Of a stretch of 64,000 nucleotides of DNA, positions 1 to 8,720 are shown in pieces. Under the pieces are notes generated by a model, which had not been told where the DNA came from, searched no databases, and saw only the letters and a list, made by a program, of their open reading frames with translations. The DNA comes from Atrina japonica (lineage: Eukaryota > Mollusca > Bivalvia > Pterioida > Pinnidae), in contig BROG01000042.1 in NCBI GenBank assembly GCA_030159075.1, positions 62,501 to 126,500 on the forward strand, written 5' to 3'. How positions within the stretch are numbered: position 1 is the first letter of the stretch; each line of letters starts with the position of its first letter. Made by a program: the position numbers and the translations under genes.

Positions 1-308
1 CAGAAGACAAATATACAAATCTGGTGACTGTTGGAGGAACAAGTACCTCTTGTAATCCAGTGGTGGGGTCAGCTGCCAAGGGGGAGTAAGTATCCCCTGT
101 TGACGGGTCACACCCGCTTCCAGTCCACAGTCAAGTTCAAATGAAAAATTATGGAAAAAATCTTCGTCACAATTTGTGCAGACAACATTCGCTATCGAAC
201 AAGTAACTCAATGTTTCATTGCAAACAAGGTAATTACAACAACCGCAAAATAAGCGGAACATTTACATCAGACGCAAATCTGGATATCCCTGTGACAATA
301 ACTTGTCA
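1..308 (+). pseudogene. Coding exon of an unknown gene, frame-broken (exon A)
   Basis: This reads as the 3' part of a coding exon closed by a consensus donor (CA|GTAAGT at 309). Coding-like peptide runs through all three plus frames in turn: VTVGGTSTSCNPVVGSAAKG from the left edge, then GGVSIPC and FVQTTFAIEQVTQCFIANK, then ISGTFTSDANLDIPVTITC up to the donor. The switches fall at a G run (80-84) and an A run (247-250), and a TGA sits at 101-103. It is therefore either a pseudogene or a good exon damaged by homopolymer indels in the assembly. The conserved-looking Cys, Thr and Val pattern suggests a secreted protein. In the last frame the exon ends in phase 2, which joins to exon B. I do not recognise the family; a diverged relative lies at 5,360-5,656. 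Confidence 0.5.
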
Positions 309-400
309 GTAAGTACTTTGCCTCTGTGTATGAAATGATCATATGGTTAATGACTCGTGGAAGTAAGATATAGAGTTACAATGAAAACATTCTTAAATGT

Positions 401-680
401 AGATTAGATGTCCGAAATACTGAATAGTAGCATGTCTAACCATTGGATCTCTGAAATACTGAATTGTAGCATGTCTAACCATTAGCTCACCGAAATACTG
501 AATAGTAGCATGTCTAACCATTGGATCTCTGAAATACTGAATTGTGGCATGTCTAACCATTGGATCTCTGAAATACTGAATTGTATCATGTCTTACCATT
601 AGATCACCGAAATACTGAATGGTAGCATGTCTAACCATTAGATCTCCGAAGTACTGAATTGTGGCATGTCTAATTATCAT
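401..680. repeat. 39-bp tandem repeat, about 7 copies
   Basis: The unit contains CATGTCTAACCATTGGATCT followed by a CTGAAATACTGAATTG-like part, and recurs every 39 bp. Because 39 is a multiple of three, the minus strand stays open as a 13-residue repeat peptide (MVRHATIQYF...). That ORF is a by-product. The array lies in the intron between exons A and B. Confidence 0.9.
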
Positions 681-712
681 TAAATCATAACATTACAGCA
701 ATGGTTTGCCAG

Positions 713-872
713 TCTGCAGATGAATGCTGGTGGGAGATCAAAACGTGCTGCAAACCAAGGGGGTGCCTGGGGCAGACTACGAAAAAGACGAAGTGCAAAG
801 TCAGCATGTTTCATCACCGATACCATCATCCAAATAGAGACAGCTTCAAATATACTCTCACAAAGAACTGAT
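713..872 (+). CDS. Unknown secreted-type protein, internal exon (exon B)
   Basis: The open frame runs from a TTTGCCAG acceptor (an alternative ATTACAG lies 14 bp upstream at 698) to the donor GAT|GTATGT after 872. It ends in phase 0 and joins exactly to exon C. The peptide begins LQMNAGGRSKRAANQGGAWG and has two dibasic clusters, RSKR and RKRRS, that resemble furin-type processing sites; a single Cys follows. With acceptor 713 the phase matches the phase-2 end of exon A. The 698 acceptor would fit a different frame of exon A. Family not recognised. The exon call is well supported by ORF, splice sites and phase agreement with exon C. Confidence 0.6.
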
Positions 873-1223
873 GTATGTTATGTTTTATACTCTCACTTTA
901 CGTATGTAAGGTAGTAAAATAAAATTAAAACAAACATGAAAATTCAATGTTATAAAATTAATTTGTATAGTGAATTACACCAATTTTATTTTTTTCTATC
1001 AAATTATATTAGTATAAAAGGTTTTAAATTTAGCCATTACATTTTTAAACATGGCAACTGATATAAAGATAAGCAGGTCAAAATAGGGGTCACGGGTCTC
1101 CATTCCGGCTGGTTGTATGGATTTTACAATAAGATCTGACAAGTATAATCAGCCTTGGTTTAAATATAGTGCAAGACAGTGTTGTAATAAAAGAATTAAG
1201 ATTATATATATATATATATATAA

Positions 1224-1345
1224 AGCACTAAAATAACAAATGACACGGACAACATGAAAGTCAAATTTTCGGGACGACCTGTCCCTTCATCGGGACAAAA
1301 CGATCCAACACCATAGGATTTAGAATTGTTGGTTTTAGAACTTTA
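1224..1345 (-). mobile_element. Short element between TA repeats with a hammerhead-like core
   Basis: About 120 bp bounded on both sides by TA repeats. The ends are imperfect inverted repeats: AAGCACTAAAATAACAA on the left, and AAGTTCTAAAACCAACAA as the complement of the right. On the minus strand it holds CCGATGA, a 5-bp hairpin GGGAC/GTCCC, then GAAA. This is the layout of a hammerhead ribozyme core (CUGANGA, stem II, GAAA) with one change, C for the second U. Hammerheads are known in Penelope-like retroelements and retrozymes of invertebrates. Whether this copy can fold fully and cleave is not shown, and stems I and III are not obvious. Confidence 0.35.
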
Positions 1346-1392
1346 TATATATATATGCTACATTGTATTTTAAACTAAGTAATACCAATCCT

Positions 1393-1393
1393 G

Positions 1394-1476
<83 letters not shown>
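1393..1476. repeat. (TA)n microsatellite
   Basis: About 84 bp of almost pure TA lies directly before the acceptor of exon C. Shorter TA runs occur at about 1,203-1,222 and 1,345-1,357. Confidence 0.95.
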
Positions 1477-1478
<2 letters not shown>

Positions 1479-1494
1479 AATCTGTTTTCTTTAG

Positions 1495-1648
1495 GTCCCA
1501 CTGGCTATTGGAAGCCTTCAATCATTTACCGCTGAAGCTGCTAACATTTATACTGAAGAGACGCTCTCAGCCTTAAGTCCCAGACTCGCAAATTTCTGCA
1601 GACGTGCCACCTCAAAAGGAAATACATTTAGACTGGTTCAAAGTTCAG
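1495..1648 (+). CDS. Unknown protein, internal exon (exon C)
   Basis: A clear exon. The acceptor is TTTTCTTTAG|GTCCC, followed by 154 open bases and the donor TTCAG|GTAATG. It enters in phase 0 (matching exon B) and leaves in phase 1 (matching exon D). The peptide starts VPLAIGSLQSFTAEAANIYT and carries one Cys in the segment RLANFCRRATS. It looks like a helical part of a globular domain; no family is recognised. The last ~30 bases of this exon and its donor have been copied four more times downstream as a 70-bp tandem repeat, so the true donor competes with near-identical ones. Confidence 0.75.
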
Positions 1649-1985
1649 GTAATGTATAGTTGTACGTCTGTCTTATTCAGACCATTACGAAGTACATTTA
1701 GACTGGATCAAATTTCAGGTAATGTATAGATGTGCGTTCGTTTTGATCAGACCATTAGGAAATACATTTAGACAGGATCAAAGTACAGGTAATGTATTGT
1801 TGTAGGTTCGTCTTATTCAAACCATTAGGAAGTACATTTAGACTGGATCAAAGTTCAGGTAATGTATAGATGTGCGTTCGTTTTGATCAGACCATTAAGA
1901 AATACATTTAGACTGGTTCAGGTAATGTATATTTATACGTTTGTCTTATTCAGACATTTAGAAAATACAATTGGACTGCTTTTGG
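1619..1985 (+). repeat. 70-bp tandem repeat that copies an exon end and its splice donor
   Basis: The unit contains TACATTTAGACTGGATCAAA, then TTCAG|GTAATGTAT, then a TTATTCAG or TTGATCAG stretch. GT donors sit at 1,649, 1,719, 1,789, 1,859 and 1,922, that is spacings of 70, 70, 70 and 63. The first copy is the end of coding exon C. Each later copy carries both an acceptor-like TTATTCAG and a donor-like CAG|GTAATG, which would define a 38-base micro-exon. Reading through from exon C into the repeat meets a TAG within a few codons (GGT AAT GTA TAG). Confidence 0.9.
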
Positions 1986-2099
1986 TAAATAAATGTATAC
2001 TTGTACGTTCACCTTATTCAGATAATTATACTAGGCTGTACAAGAGATGTTATGTTTGTTCATCGATATGTTTCGTTCCCATGTTAGTATTTGAGTAAA

Positions 2100-2510
2100 A
2101 ATTATCATTGTAAGGCTACAAGGTATGTACATAAAAGTCACAAGTACCCTTATATAGGCTACAAGATATGTACATACGGGTCACAAGTACCCTTATATAG
2201 GCATATAAAATATGATAATAATTGTAAAGCTAGAAGATATACACATACGGGTCACAAGTACCCTTATATAGGTATATAGAATATAATAATAATTGTAAAA
2301 GCTACAAGATATGTACATATGGGACACAAGTACCCCTATGTATTAGGCATATAAAATATAATAATAATTGTAAAGCAACACGATACGAGCATTCAAGTCA
2401 CAAATACCCTTATGTACGCATATAAAAATATAATAATAATTGTAATGCTACGAGATATGAACATTCAAGTCACAAGTACCCCTATATAGGCATATACTAA
2501 AATATACTAC
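2100..2510. repeat. AT-rich tandem repeat, unit about 50-90 bp
   Basis: The motif GTCACAAGTACCCTTATATA is followed by GGCATATAAAATATAATAAT, AATTGTAAAGCTACAAGATA and TGTACATA. It recurs about five to six times with unit lengths varying around 85-90 bp, plus a shorter first copy. Intronic; no coding content. Confidence 0.85.
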
Positions 2511-2682
2511 CGGAGTAAAGGAACTGTCTAGTTTAGTAATTTCAACTATAGATTCATATACAGAATATTATGTAGCATTATGTATATCATTATTTAATAT
2601 AGTGCGTTGACTTTCAATTCCAACATTAAATCACGGATAATGTCCAGTATGGCTCATACGAACAGCCGCTGAAAGTAAGAGT

Positions 2683-3330
2683 TTAATAGCGTTTTATACC
2701 GCTATATGCACCGATGCATTCTTCAGACCTACGGCGCATTGAACGAATCAGGTTATGCAAAACGTGATGGGGAATGTTCCGCCATATGTGCAATAAAGAA
2801 TGTCGCAAAGCGTCCAACGTAGCAGGGGGTTGGCTCTTGACGTAGTCAAAGCTCCATTTCATCATCTCAAACATGTTCCATAGGCGAAAAATGCGGTGAC
2901 ATCACATCCCAGGATAGCACAATTACGTTTTGTTGCTATAGTCACTAACAATGCGTGCGGTCGTGCGTTGTCCTGATGCAGAACGACATTATGTTAGTTG
3001 ATGTGAATGAATTGAATGACGTGCTGATGTACAATATCGTCGCGGTAGCGTATGCCAGTTAAATTGCCCTCCACTTTTATCAAAGGGGTCCTTCCATGGG
3101 TCGTAATTCCATCAGACCATAACGTTCCCTCCGTCGAATTGGCGGCGATGAATAACACAAGCGTCAATGTAACGTTCTCCGGCACGACGGTAAGCCCTAA
3201 CACGACCATCACTGCTGTCGAGATGAAATCTCTGTAATTGAAACGATGGTACCTTACGATACGACGACTTTTCCGTCGATGCCCAGGAATGCTTCATAGG
3301 GTCAAACAAGCCGATTGGAATCAATAAGGA
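2683..3330 (-). mobile_element. Tc1/mariner-type transposase remnant
   Basis: The minus strand carries, in order, the catalytic landmarks of a DDE transposase: LDSSDGRVRAYRRAGERY near 3,220, GITTHGRTPLIKVEG near 3,100, QDNARPHA at 2,952-2,975, FSPMEHV near 2,900, and the C-terminal NLIRSMRRR near 2,740. These blocks fall in different frames and are separated by stops, for example a TGA where the first ORF ends at 3,112. The N-terminal DNA-binding half is missing beyond about 3,330. This is a dead, 5'-truncated copy inside the intron between exons C and D. The host gene is on the opposite strand, so the two are unrelated. Confidence 0.9.
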
Positions 3331-3517
3331 AATGTGACCTCCGTATATACGTATCTTGTGGACGTGACGTCACACGCGTTTAGTATATTAAACACTGCCA
3401 TTAAAATACGACAAATTAAATTTTTAAATGGTTTCAATATCACAACCAAATCATATCTTCCTTACATCTATTAGTATGTTTATATTCGAAAATAACTGAA
3501 TGTTTCGTTTTTTTCAG

Positions 3518-3639
3518 GCTCATCTGTTGTTACTGGTGATGAAGTTTTCAAAGTTCTGGGTCTGATCGATGTTAACGAATCCAATATGTCCATTCCAATA
3601 GAAATCAAAATCGAATCGTCAATAAATTTGCGTGATTAA
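3518..3639 (+). CDS. Unknown protein, terminal coding exon (exon D)
   Basis: The acceptor TTTTTTTCAG|GC is followed by 119 coding bases and TAA at 3,637-3,639. Exon C ends in phase 1 and this exon supplies the missing two bases, giving an uninterrupted junction. The peptide includes GDEVFKVLGLIDVNE and ends with IESSINLRD. The cytosine-poor UTR that follows has AATAAA at 3,715-3,720, a plausible polyadenylation signal. Together exons B, C and D give a consistent C-terminal part of about 145 residues, with no transmembrane segment and two dibasic sites. The function is unknown. Confidence 0.75.
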
Positions 3640-3714
3640 ATGGCAACCAGTTAATGTTAAACAAAATATCTTGAAAACCTGAGAAATACTAAAGCAATTG
3701 AAAATCACAATAGA

Positions 3715-3720
3715 AATAAA
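3715..3720 (+). terminator. Candidate polyadenylation signal AATAAA
   Basis: It lies 76 bp after the stop codon of exon D in an A-rich stretch, on the same strand. Position and context fit; it is a six-base motif in AT-rich DNA, so chance is possible. Confidence 0.4.
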
Positions 3721-4590
3721 AACAGATAATAACTCTGAAGTTGTTTGTATTTGTCGTACTGTATCCGGATATACAAGCCATTTGGTTTGTCAATGATAAT
3801 AGACCTTTACGGAGTTGTCCGTTTTCGTTCCCAGTTTGTCATACTATGCTGCGATTTGGGGGCAACGGGTCTTCCGATTTACATTATCAACCACCGAGAT
3901 GACAATTGATCAATCAAATGACATTGGTCAGCAATCTTTACTGCTATTGATGGTACTTATAGCAAATTAAATTAATCTATATATACAACTTATATGCGAC
4001 TTTGACAGTTTTTGTGAGGTATGTCACAGTTTTATTAATTTGACGTATGGATCCGTGTCCATGATGTAAAATCTGGCCAGGGGCAGGGGAGTATATAACA
4101 TGTTATATACATGTATACGCCCCCGATATAGATAATCGGTGTCGTTTAGCCACATATAACTTGAAGAGTAGACAGAATGTATTAGAAAATGAAAAATCAT
4201 GAATTTAATTTATGTTATTTTCAATTTTAGGTCAGCATCCGATTTATCGAGTGCATGTGAATCCTACTTAGATCTACCACGAAAAGGAACTGAATACTTT
4301 ATTTATAATAAACAAGTACATCTCGTTCATCTGTCTTAAGCTTGTCTATACCTTTGCCTGTGGTCAAAGACAATGTTGGCACGGTTTCAAGCATTGACAG
4401 CATGTTGGTCTACTACAGTGGCAATGAAAACAATTCTTCCACATGATGTGCATGGCACGTTTGTCTTCCCATAGGGATTGTAGATTTTTCTTGCAAATCA
4501 CATAAGTGAAAATGAAATCAGGGCATGACACATCAAACGTTCAATAATTAATTAAGTGATTAGTCTAAAAAATTACTCAACTTTGGCTAG
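3721..4590. other. Intergenic stretch without a supported feature
   Basis: AT-rich. A TTTTCAATTTTAG|GTCAG acceptor-like site occurs near 4,230, but the following sequence has stops in all plus frames within about 30 codons. A partly palindromic TATAACATGTTATATACATG lies near 4,095. I see no gene. Confidence 0.5.
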
Positions 4591-4596
4591 TCCTGA

Positions 4597-4800
4597 GATC
4601 TGACCAGCCAAGCAGGACAAGTCGACAATATTCTCAGACTTGAACCAATTCTCAAGTATGGCGAGGGCCTAGATCTTGGCTTCATGTTCTTTATGTATCC
4701 AGATGCATTACTGAAACCAGGCAGAGTGACAGTCCTTTTGCCTTCTAGAGTCTTCTCTTTTGTCCCATATGGGATTGTTAGGCTGTTGATGTTTCTATAA
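4597..4800 (+). pseudogene. Possible orphan exon fragment, 67 codons open
   Basis: The plus frame is open from 4,597 to a TAA near 4,800. The peptide looks coding-like: LTSQAGQVDNILRLEPILKY near its start, then GEGLDLGFMFFMYPDALLKP and GRVTVLLPSRVF. No convincing acceptor or donor frames it, and the opposite strand is open too. It directly abuts a SINE fragment. It may be a captured or dying exon. Family not recognised; low confidence. Confidence 0.25.
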
Positions 4801-4804
4801 TCTG

Positions 4805-4975
4805 GGCAGCACGATATACCCCCAAACTTTGCCAGTTTTCTTGCGGAAGGTCGGTGGACTTTACCCGGGTAACTGGAGCTTCTCCTCCAGCAATGAAAAC
4901 TGGACGCCATCATATGACTGAAAGATTGTCGAGTATGTCGGAAAACAAAAAATCAAATCACATCAAAATTATACA
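4805..4975 (+). mobile_element. SINE fragment (body and tail, no tRNA head)
   Basis: The segment GCCAGTTTTCTTGCGGAAGG, TCGGTGG.CTTTACCCGGGTA and CTTCTCCTCCA, ending in AAAACAAAAAATCAAATCA, is the same body as the SINE on the minus strand at 63,400-63,600. The tRNA-like head with A and B boxes is missing, so this is a 5'-truncated copy. Confidence 0.75.
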
Positions 4976-5359
4976 TATATAATCTAAATGAAATTCAGCT
5001 TTTTTATACAAATCTTCTTACTAACATAGATGAAAAATAACAAGAAAATTTTACCTTGAAAGAAACATTAAAAAACTCATTACTAATTGGAAAATAAAAT
5101 AAAACAATACAAGTAACCAACAATGAGACTCCTGAAAAATTAACAGAAGTCCAGGATTCGATGGTTACAAAATTGAATGTTTTAAAGATCGCAATTTTAC
5201 TATTAGGTCTCGAGGATATAAAACACTTGTCAATAACACAGAGACAAATAATTACTTGCATCCCTGAAGGCTCTAAACAGTACTTAAAAAATATGAGCGC
5301 CTATAAAAGGCGTCAGAATGTATAGCTCAAAGCATCAAATCAGTATTAGATTATTTAAT

Positions 5360-5656
5360 AGATGAAGATTCTTCAGATACCAAATGTCAATTCCAGATGC
5401 GATTACCTCTGAAACCCAGGTGCCATGGAGGTGTAAGCATCCCCTGTCGACCTTACTCCACAGTGTATGAGGAGTGTATCTTATTTGGTACAGACGTCTC
5501 AACAACTGCCAACGAAAAGGCAACTCAACATTTCACTTAGTGAAACAGATAGTCGCAGACAAGACTATTATACCGACCGTGCGGAATGACACGCGGTTTT
5601 CGATATTGTCAAAATTTGTTCTTGATGCTGAAATCTTCAGGCCCTGGCATATGTGA
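5360..5656 (+). pseudogene. Diverged relative of exon A
   Basis: GGAGGTGTAAGCATCCCCTG here matches GGGGGAGTAAGTATCCCCTG of exon A, and the following 150 bp can be aligned with indels (GTACAGACGTCTCAACAACT against GTGCAGACAACATTCGC). The frame with GGVSIPCRPYSTVYEECILF is open for about 55 codons from a TTATTTAATAG acceptor-like site and then stops at a TAG near 5,540. Another frame is open from 5,474 to 5,656. The copy lacks the partner exons B-D, so it is probably a duplicated, decaying exon of the same gene family, about 5 kb downstream. Confidence 0.4.
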
Positions 5657-5839
5657 AATATATGTTTCGGGTGATATATTACTACTGGGACAGCGAAACG
5701 ATCGTATAGCTTTCGTTGCTATTTCCCGTCTGTGTTTATATTAATAAAAATGTCAAACTGTTGTATCCAGTTCGCTGGATTTGCTTGACATATGTATGAA
5801 AATTGTCATTATTAATTGTCGTCGTCGACTAAATTCAAA

Positions 5840-6080
5840 TTACACCGGGTCAACTGGAGCTTCGTATGAATAAAGGAACAGGTCGGCCAATAAAGGAGCA
5901 CAATTGGTTCCAGCAAGTTTGTTGAAAGACCACGTCTCCGAACATTACAAATATAATTGTCTATTAGACGCATGTTTTTTTATATCACTTCAGTATATTT
6001 ATGTGTAGAATCAGAGTGGTGTTTGTATCGATAGTATGGCTTTCTCTCGATTTTCAAAACAAAAAATCAAATCAAATCAA
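5840..6080 (+). mobile_element. Scattered SINE-body and tail pieces
   Basis: CACCGGGTCAACTGGAGCTTC at about 5,851 and the tail ATAGTATGGCTTTCTCTCGA ... AAAACAAAAAATCAAATCAA at 6,030-6,080 resemble the body and 3' tail of the SINE at 4,805-4,975. They are interrupted by about 150 unrelated bases. Confidence 0.35.
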
Positions 6081-7199
6081 AATACTTGAAATGATATAAG
6101 ACGGATTTCGGCTATCTAAATGAAATACTCAGCTCATTTTTTTAGATAGTCCAAACTTCTTCAATTAGATACTCCAACCACACACAACATAGATGAAAAT
6201 CTATAAGGTTACAAGCAAGCCAAAATAACTTTACCAGGTTGCAAACCACTAAAAGTTTTATACAACATTAAAAAATTTAATAGGTTAAATAAAATTAATA
6301 AAGTGACATAATAATAAATATGATTGATTAAAAATGGGGAGATGAGCTAAAATATATTAAAATGAAAATAATAAAAAATTTTGAAAATAGGACAAATAAA
6401 AATGTCTAAATTTATTACAATGAAACAATTGATAACATTAACCGGTTCAACAAAAAATACCCTAAAAAAATATGAAAATACCTCTTTTTTATAAAACAGA
6501 TTTCCAGGAGTCTTCCTTTGTCTTTAATGGTCACTACTCAGAAAAAAAGTTTATTGAATCGAGTTTTATTAAGAAAGGGTGAAAACTTTTAATACCTAAG
6601 ATAAAAAAAGCAAGAACTTAGCATAGAAAATTTAAAAATTTTAAACTATGTAGGTCTTACTTCAAAACGAGAAATAAAGGAATTTTTATAAAAAGGGGAC
6701 AACTTAAATATTGGAAAAAAGTGTAAAATTAACGGTATTAAGATACAAGGTATAATAGTACTTTCAATAAACTAACCAAGCTATAATAGGCAATAAACTT
6801 GGTCCAGATCTAAATTCTGGCAGATTACATTTATAAAAATATAAGGTATTATTTTTATAGAGATATGTCTCTTCACAAATGTTAATAGCATTGGAATGGA
6901 CCTATAAAATTTGCGATGCCCAGAACGGGTAAAGTTCGTAAGTACTAGTCCTCATAAAATCGTAAAGAATTCATTTTTTGTTCTTTCCACAAACATTATA
7001 TGAAAAAAATCAGTATTATTATTGCGAATTTAATAGATTATAATAATATTCATCTAAATGTCCTTCTTGCGATAAAACTGGAAGTCTTTACAGGGGACCT
7101 CCCCTCGTGTGGAAGACCACGCAAATATTAATTTTATTTCAATAAATATAAATTATGAATAAACATTTGTACCATATTTTAATATTAATTTAGTATATT
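6081..7199. other. AT-rich stretch, no gene seen
   Basis: Over 70 percent A+T by eye, with A and T runs and stops in every frame. No repeat unit, splice-framed ORF or transposon end was recognised. Confidence 0.6.
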
Positions 7200-7264
7200 T
7201 GAGATATTATGAATACTGTTTTTCTTTCAACTCGTTAAAGCTTAACACTAACAATATACCCATT

Positions 7265-8071
7265 TTACTTGCGAAAATGATATGAGTTAATATCCAAACG
7301 GACTGTTTCGTGTGTCTTCCAGAAAAAGCTAACATGGATAATGCATCCTCTTTCTTTTTTATTTGATTTTCGTCTATTATGTATAACGTAGATGTTTTCC
7401 TTATATTCTTCTATACTATTTTTTGATATGGGGTTAACGATGAGAACAAACACGCTCATCTTTAAGATTTATAAGTTTCGTTGTAATGTATTATTAGAGC
7501 ACAATGAGGTTTTTTGGTGAAACATTTTTATTATTTGACCTTGCATGATACATTTTTCGCCAGTTGGTTTGGTTGTCCCTCAATAGTTGTTTCTACTTTG
7601 GTGATTCTAGGATTATAAAATTTTTCAGGATCGTTTTTAGAAATATCTGCGGGGGTGTTAATTTGATAATTGAGGATGCTATCTGATTTTCATAGTTGTT
7701 TTCTTAATATTTGATTGAAGTAATAAGCATGATCCCCATTTATCGGATTCCAAAGCGAATCGCTTTATCAGCATCGCTGGGATCTGTCAAGACGACTTTG
7801 TTTGGCATCATTAAATGTTAGCATATATTTCGAAATCAATGCTGCAACAATTTCGTAAACTGTATTCCCTGATAGGCCATATTACTCTGTTTTTTAGTGA
7901 GATCACCACCTTCAACAGCGCCTTCCATATCAAAAAGCATAAATCTGACGTTTGGTTTTCTTCAATATTAGAAGGATTATGAGAAACTGTAACTGTTTGT
8001 CTAATACCTTTTACACCGAATGGAGTACGTAATTTCCTATCGGGATTTAGATGCTTTCCGTAATTCATCAT
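7265..8071 (-). pseudogene. Polinton capsid-like gene, broken
   Basis: The minus-strand start ATG at 8,071 follows an A/T-rich divergent spacer. The first segment is open for 86 codons and contains TVTVSHNPSNIEENQ. After about 130 bases the coding signal moves between frames: FDMEGAVEGGDLTKKQSN near 7,900, DPSDADKAIRFGI near 7,780, and NPRITKVETTIEGQPNQL near 7,590. I judge these blocks to resemble the double-jelly-roll major capsid protein of Polintons/adintoviruses, by block order and neighbours; the match is by eye. Much of the expected length of the family is missing, and stops separate the blocks. It cannot make a capsid protein. Confidence 0.5.
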
Positions 8072-8113
8072 CTTTTTTTATTATGTAATAAAAAATTTAA
8101 AGCGTTTTAAAAA

Positions 8114-8720
8114 ATGGCAGAACCTTACGAGTTAGATGATGTAAAGTTTAACGATGATGATATGACAAATGATATGATATCAAGAGACATCGTTTATAGA
8201 TGGTAAATTTTATGGGTTTTTGAGCCAATTCCACAACCACAGATAGATTTGATAGAGCTTCCATCACCAGAAACGATTTGGCGTCGATCCCCTAGCAGAT
8301 ACATTAAAAGCGAGACCTGGAGGTGGCATTATGTAGAAAAAATTCTTAACTAGAGAAGGGAGTGGATAGTCTTTAGTTTTGCAAGATTTGCATGGTAATG
8401 AAGAAGTATTATGTTATCACAATGGAAAAGAAGTACCTTTGACAGAGAAATCCAAAATAGGTCAATTGGATTTATACGATAATGGGATTGTTAGATGAGA
8501 ATATTTCTTTGAGAGAAAGAATCGCGAATTTATTTGAACATTCAATAGGTATGAAGTGGAATTATTACTTCCGGGGACGACTGTGGTACCTTCTCCTCCA
8601 ACACCTCCCATTCCTTCAAAAAGAGGAATACAAGAATGGCTCAAAAAACAATTAGACGCAGTTTTGGAGAAGCTTTACCAGGAATTTTAGGTGCTATTGG
8701 AATGGTTGTTAACTAAGCTC
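8114..8720 (+). pseudogene. Polinton structural gene remnant, possibly minor capsid
   Basis: The ATG at 8,114 follows TTTTAAAAA and is divergent from the capsid-like gene (42 bp apart). The first frame is acidic (MAEPYELDDVKFNDDD) and stops after 30 codons at 8,204. Coding signal continues in shifted frames: PIPQPQIDLIELPSPETIW, then GNEEVLCYHNGKEVPLTEK, then LLLPGTTVVPSPPTPPIPSK with RGIQEWLKKQLDAVLEK. The proline-rich middle, the position next to the capsid gene and the opposite strand suggest a minor capsid protein, but no catalytic or structural motif proves it. Confidence 0.4.

Noticed and set aside
393..680. 95-codon minus ORF with 13-residue repeats
   Set aside because: Translation of a 39-bp tandem repeat in an intron.
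3365..3372. Perfect cAMP-response-like palindrome TGACGTCA
   Set aside because: A single 8-bp match inside an intron next to a dead transposon; no promoter context.
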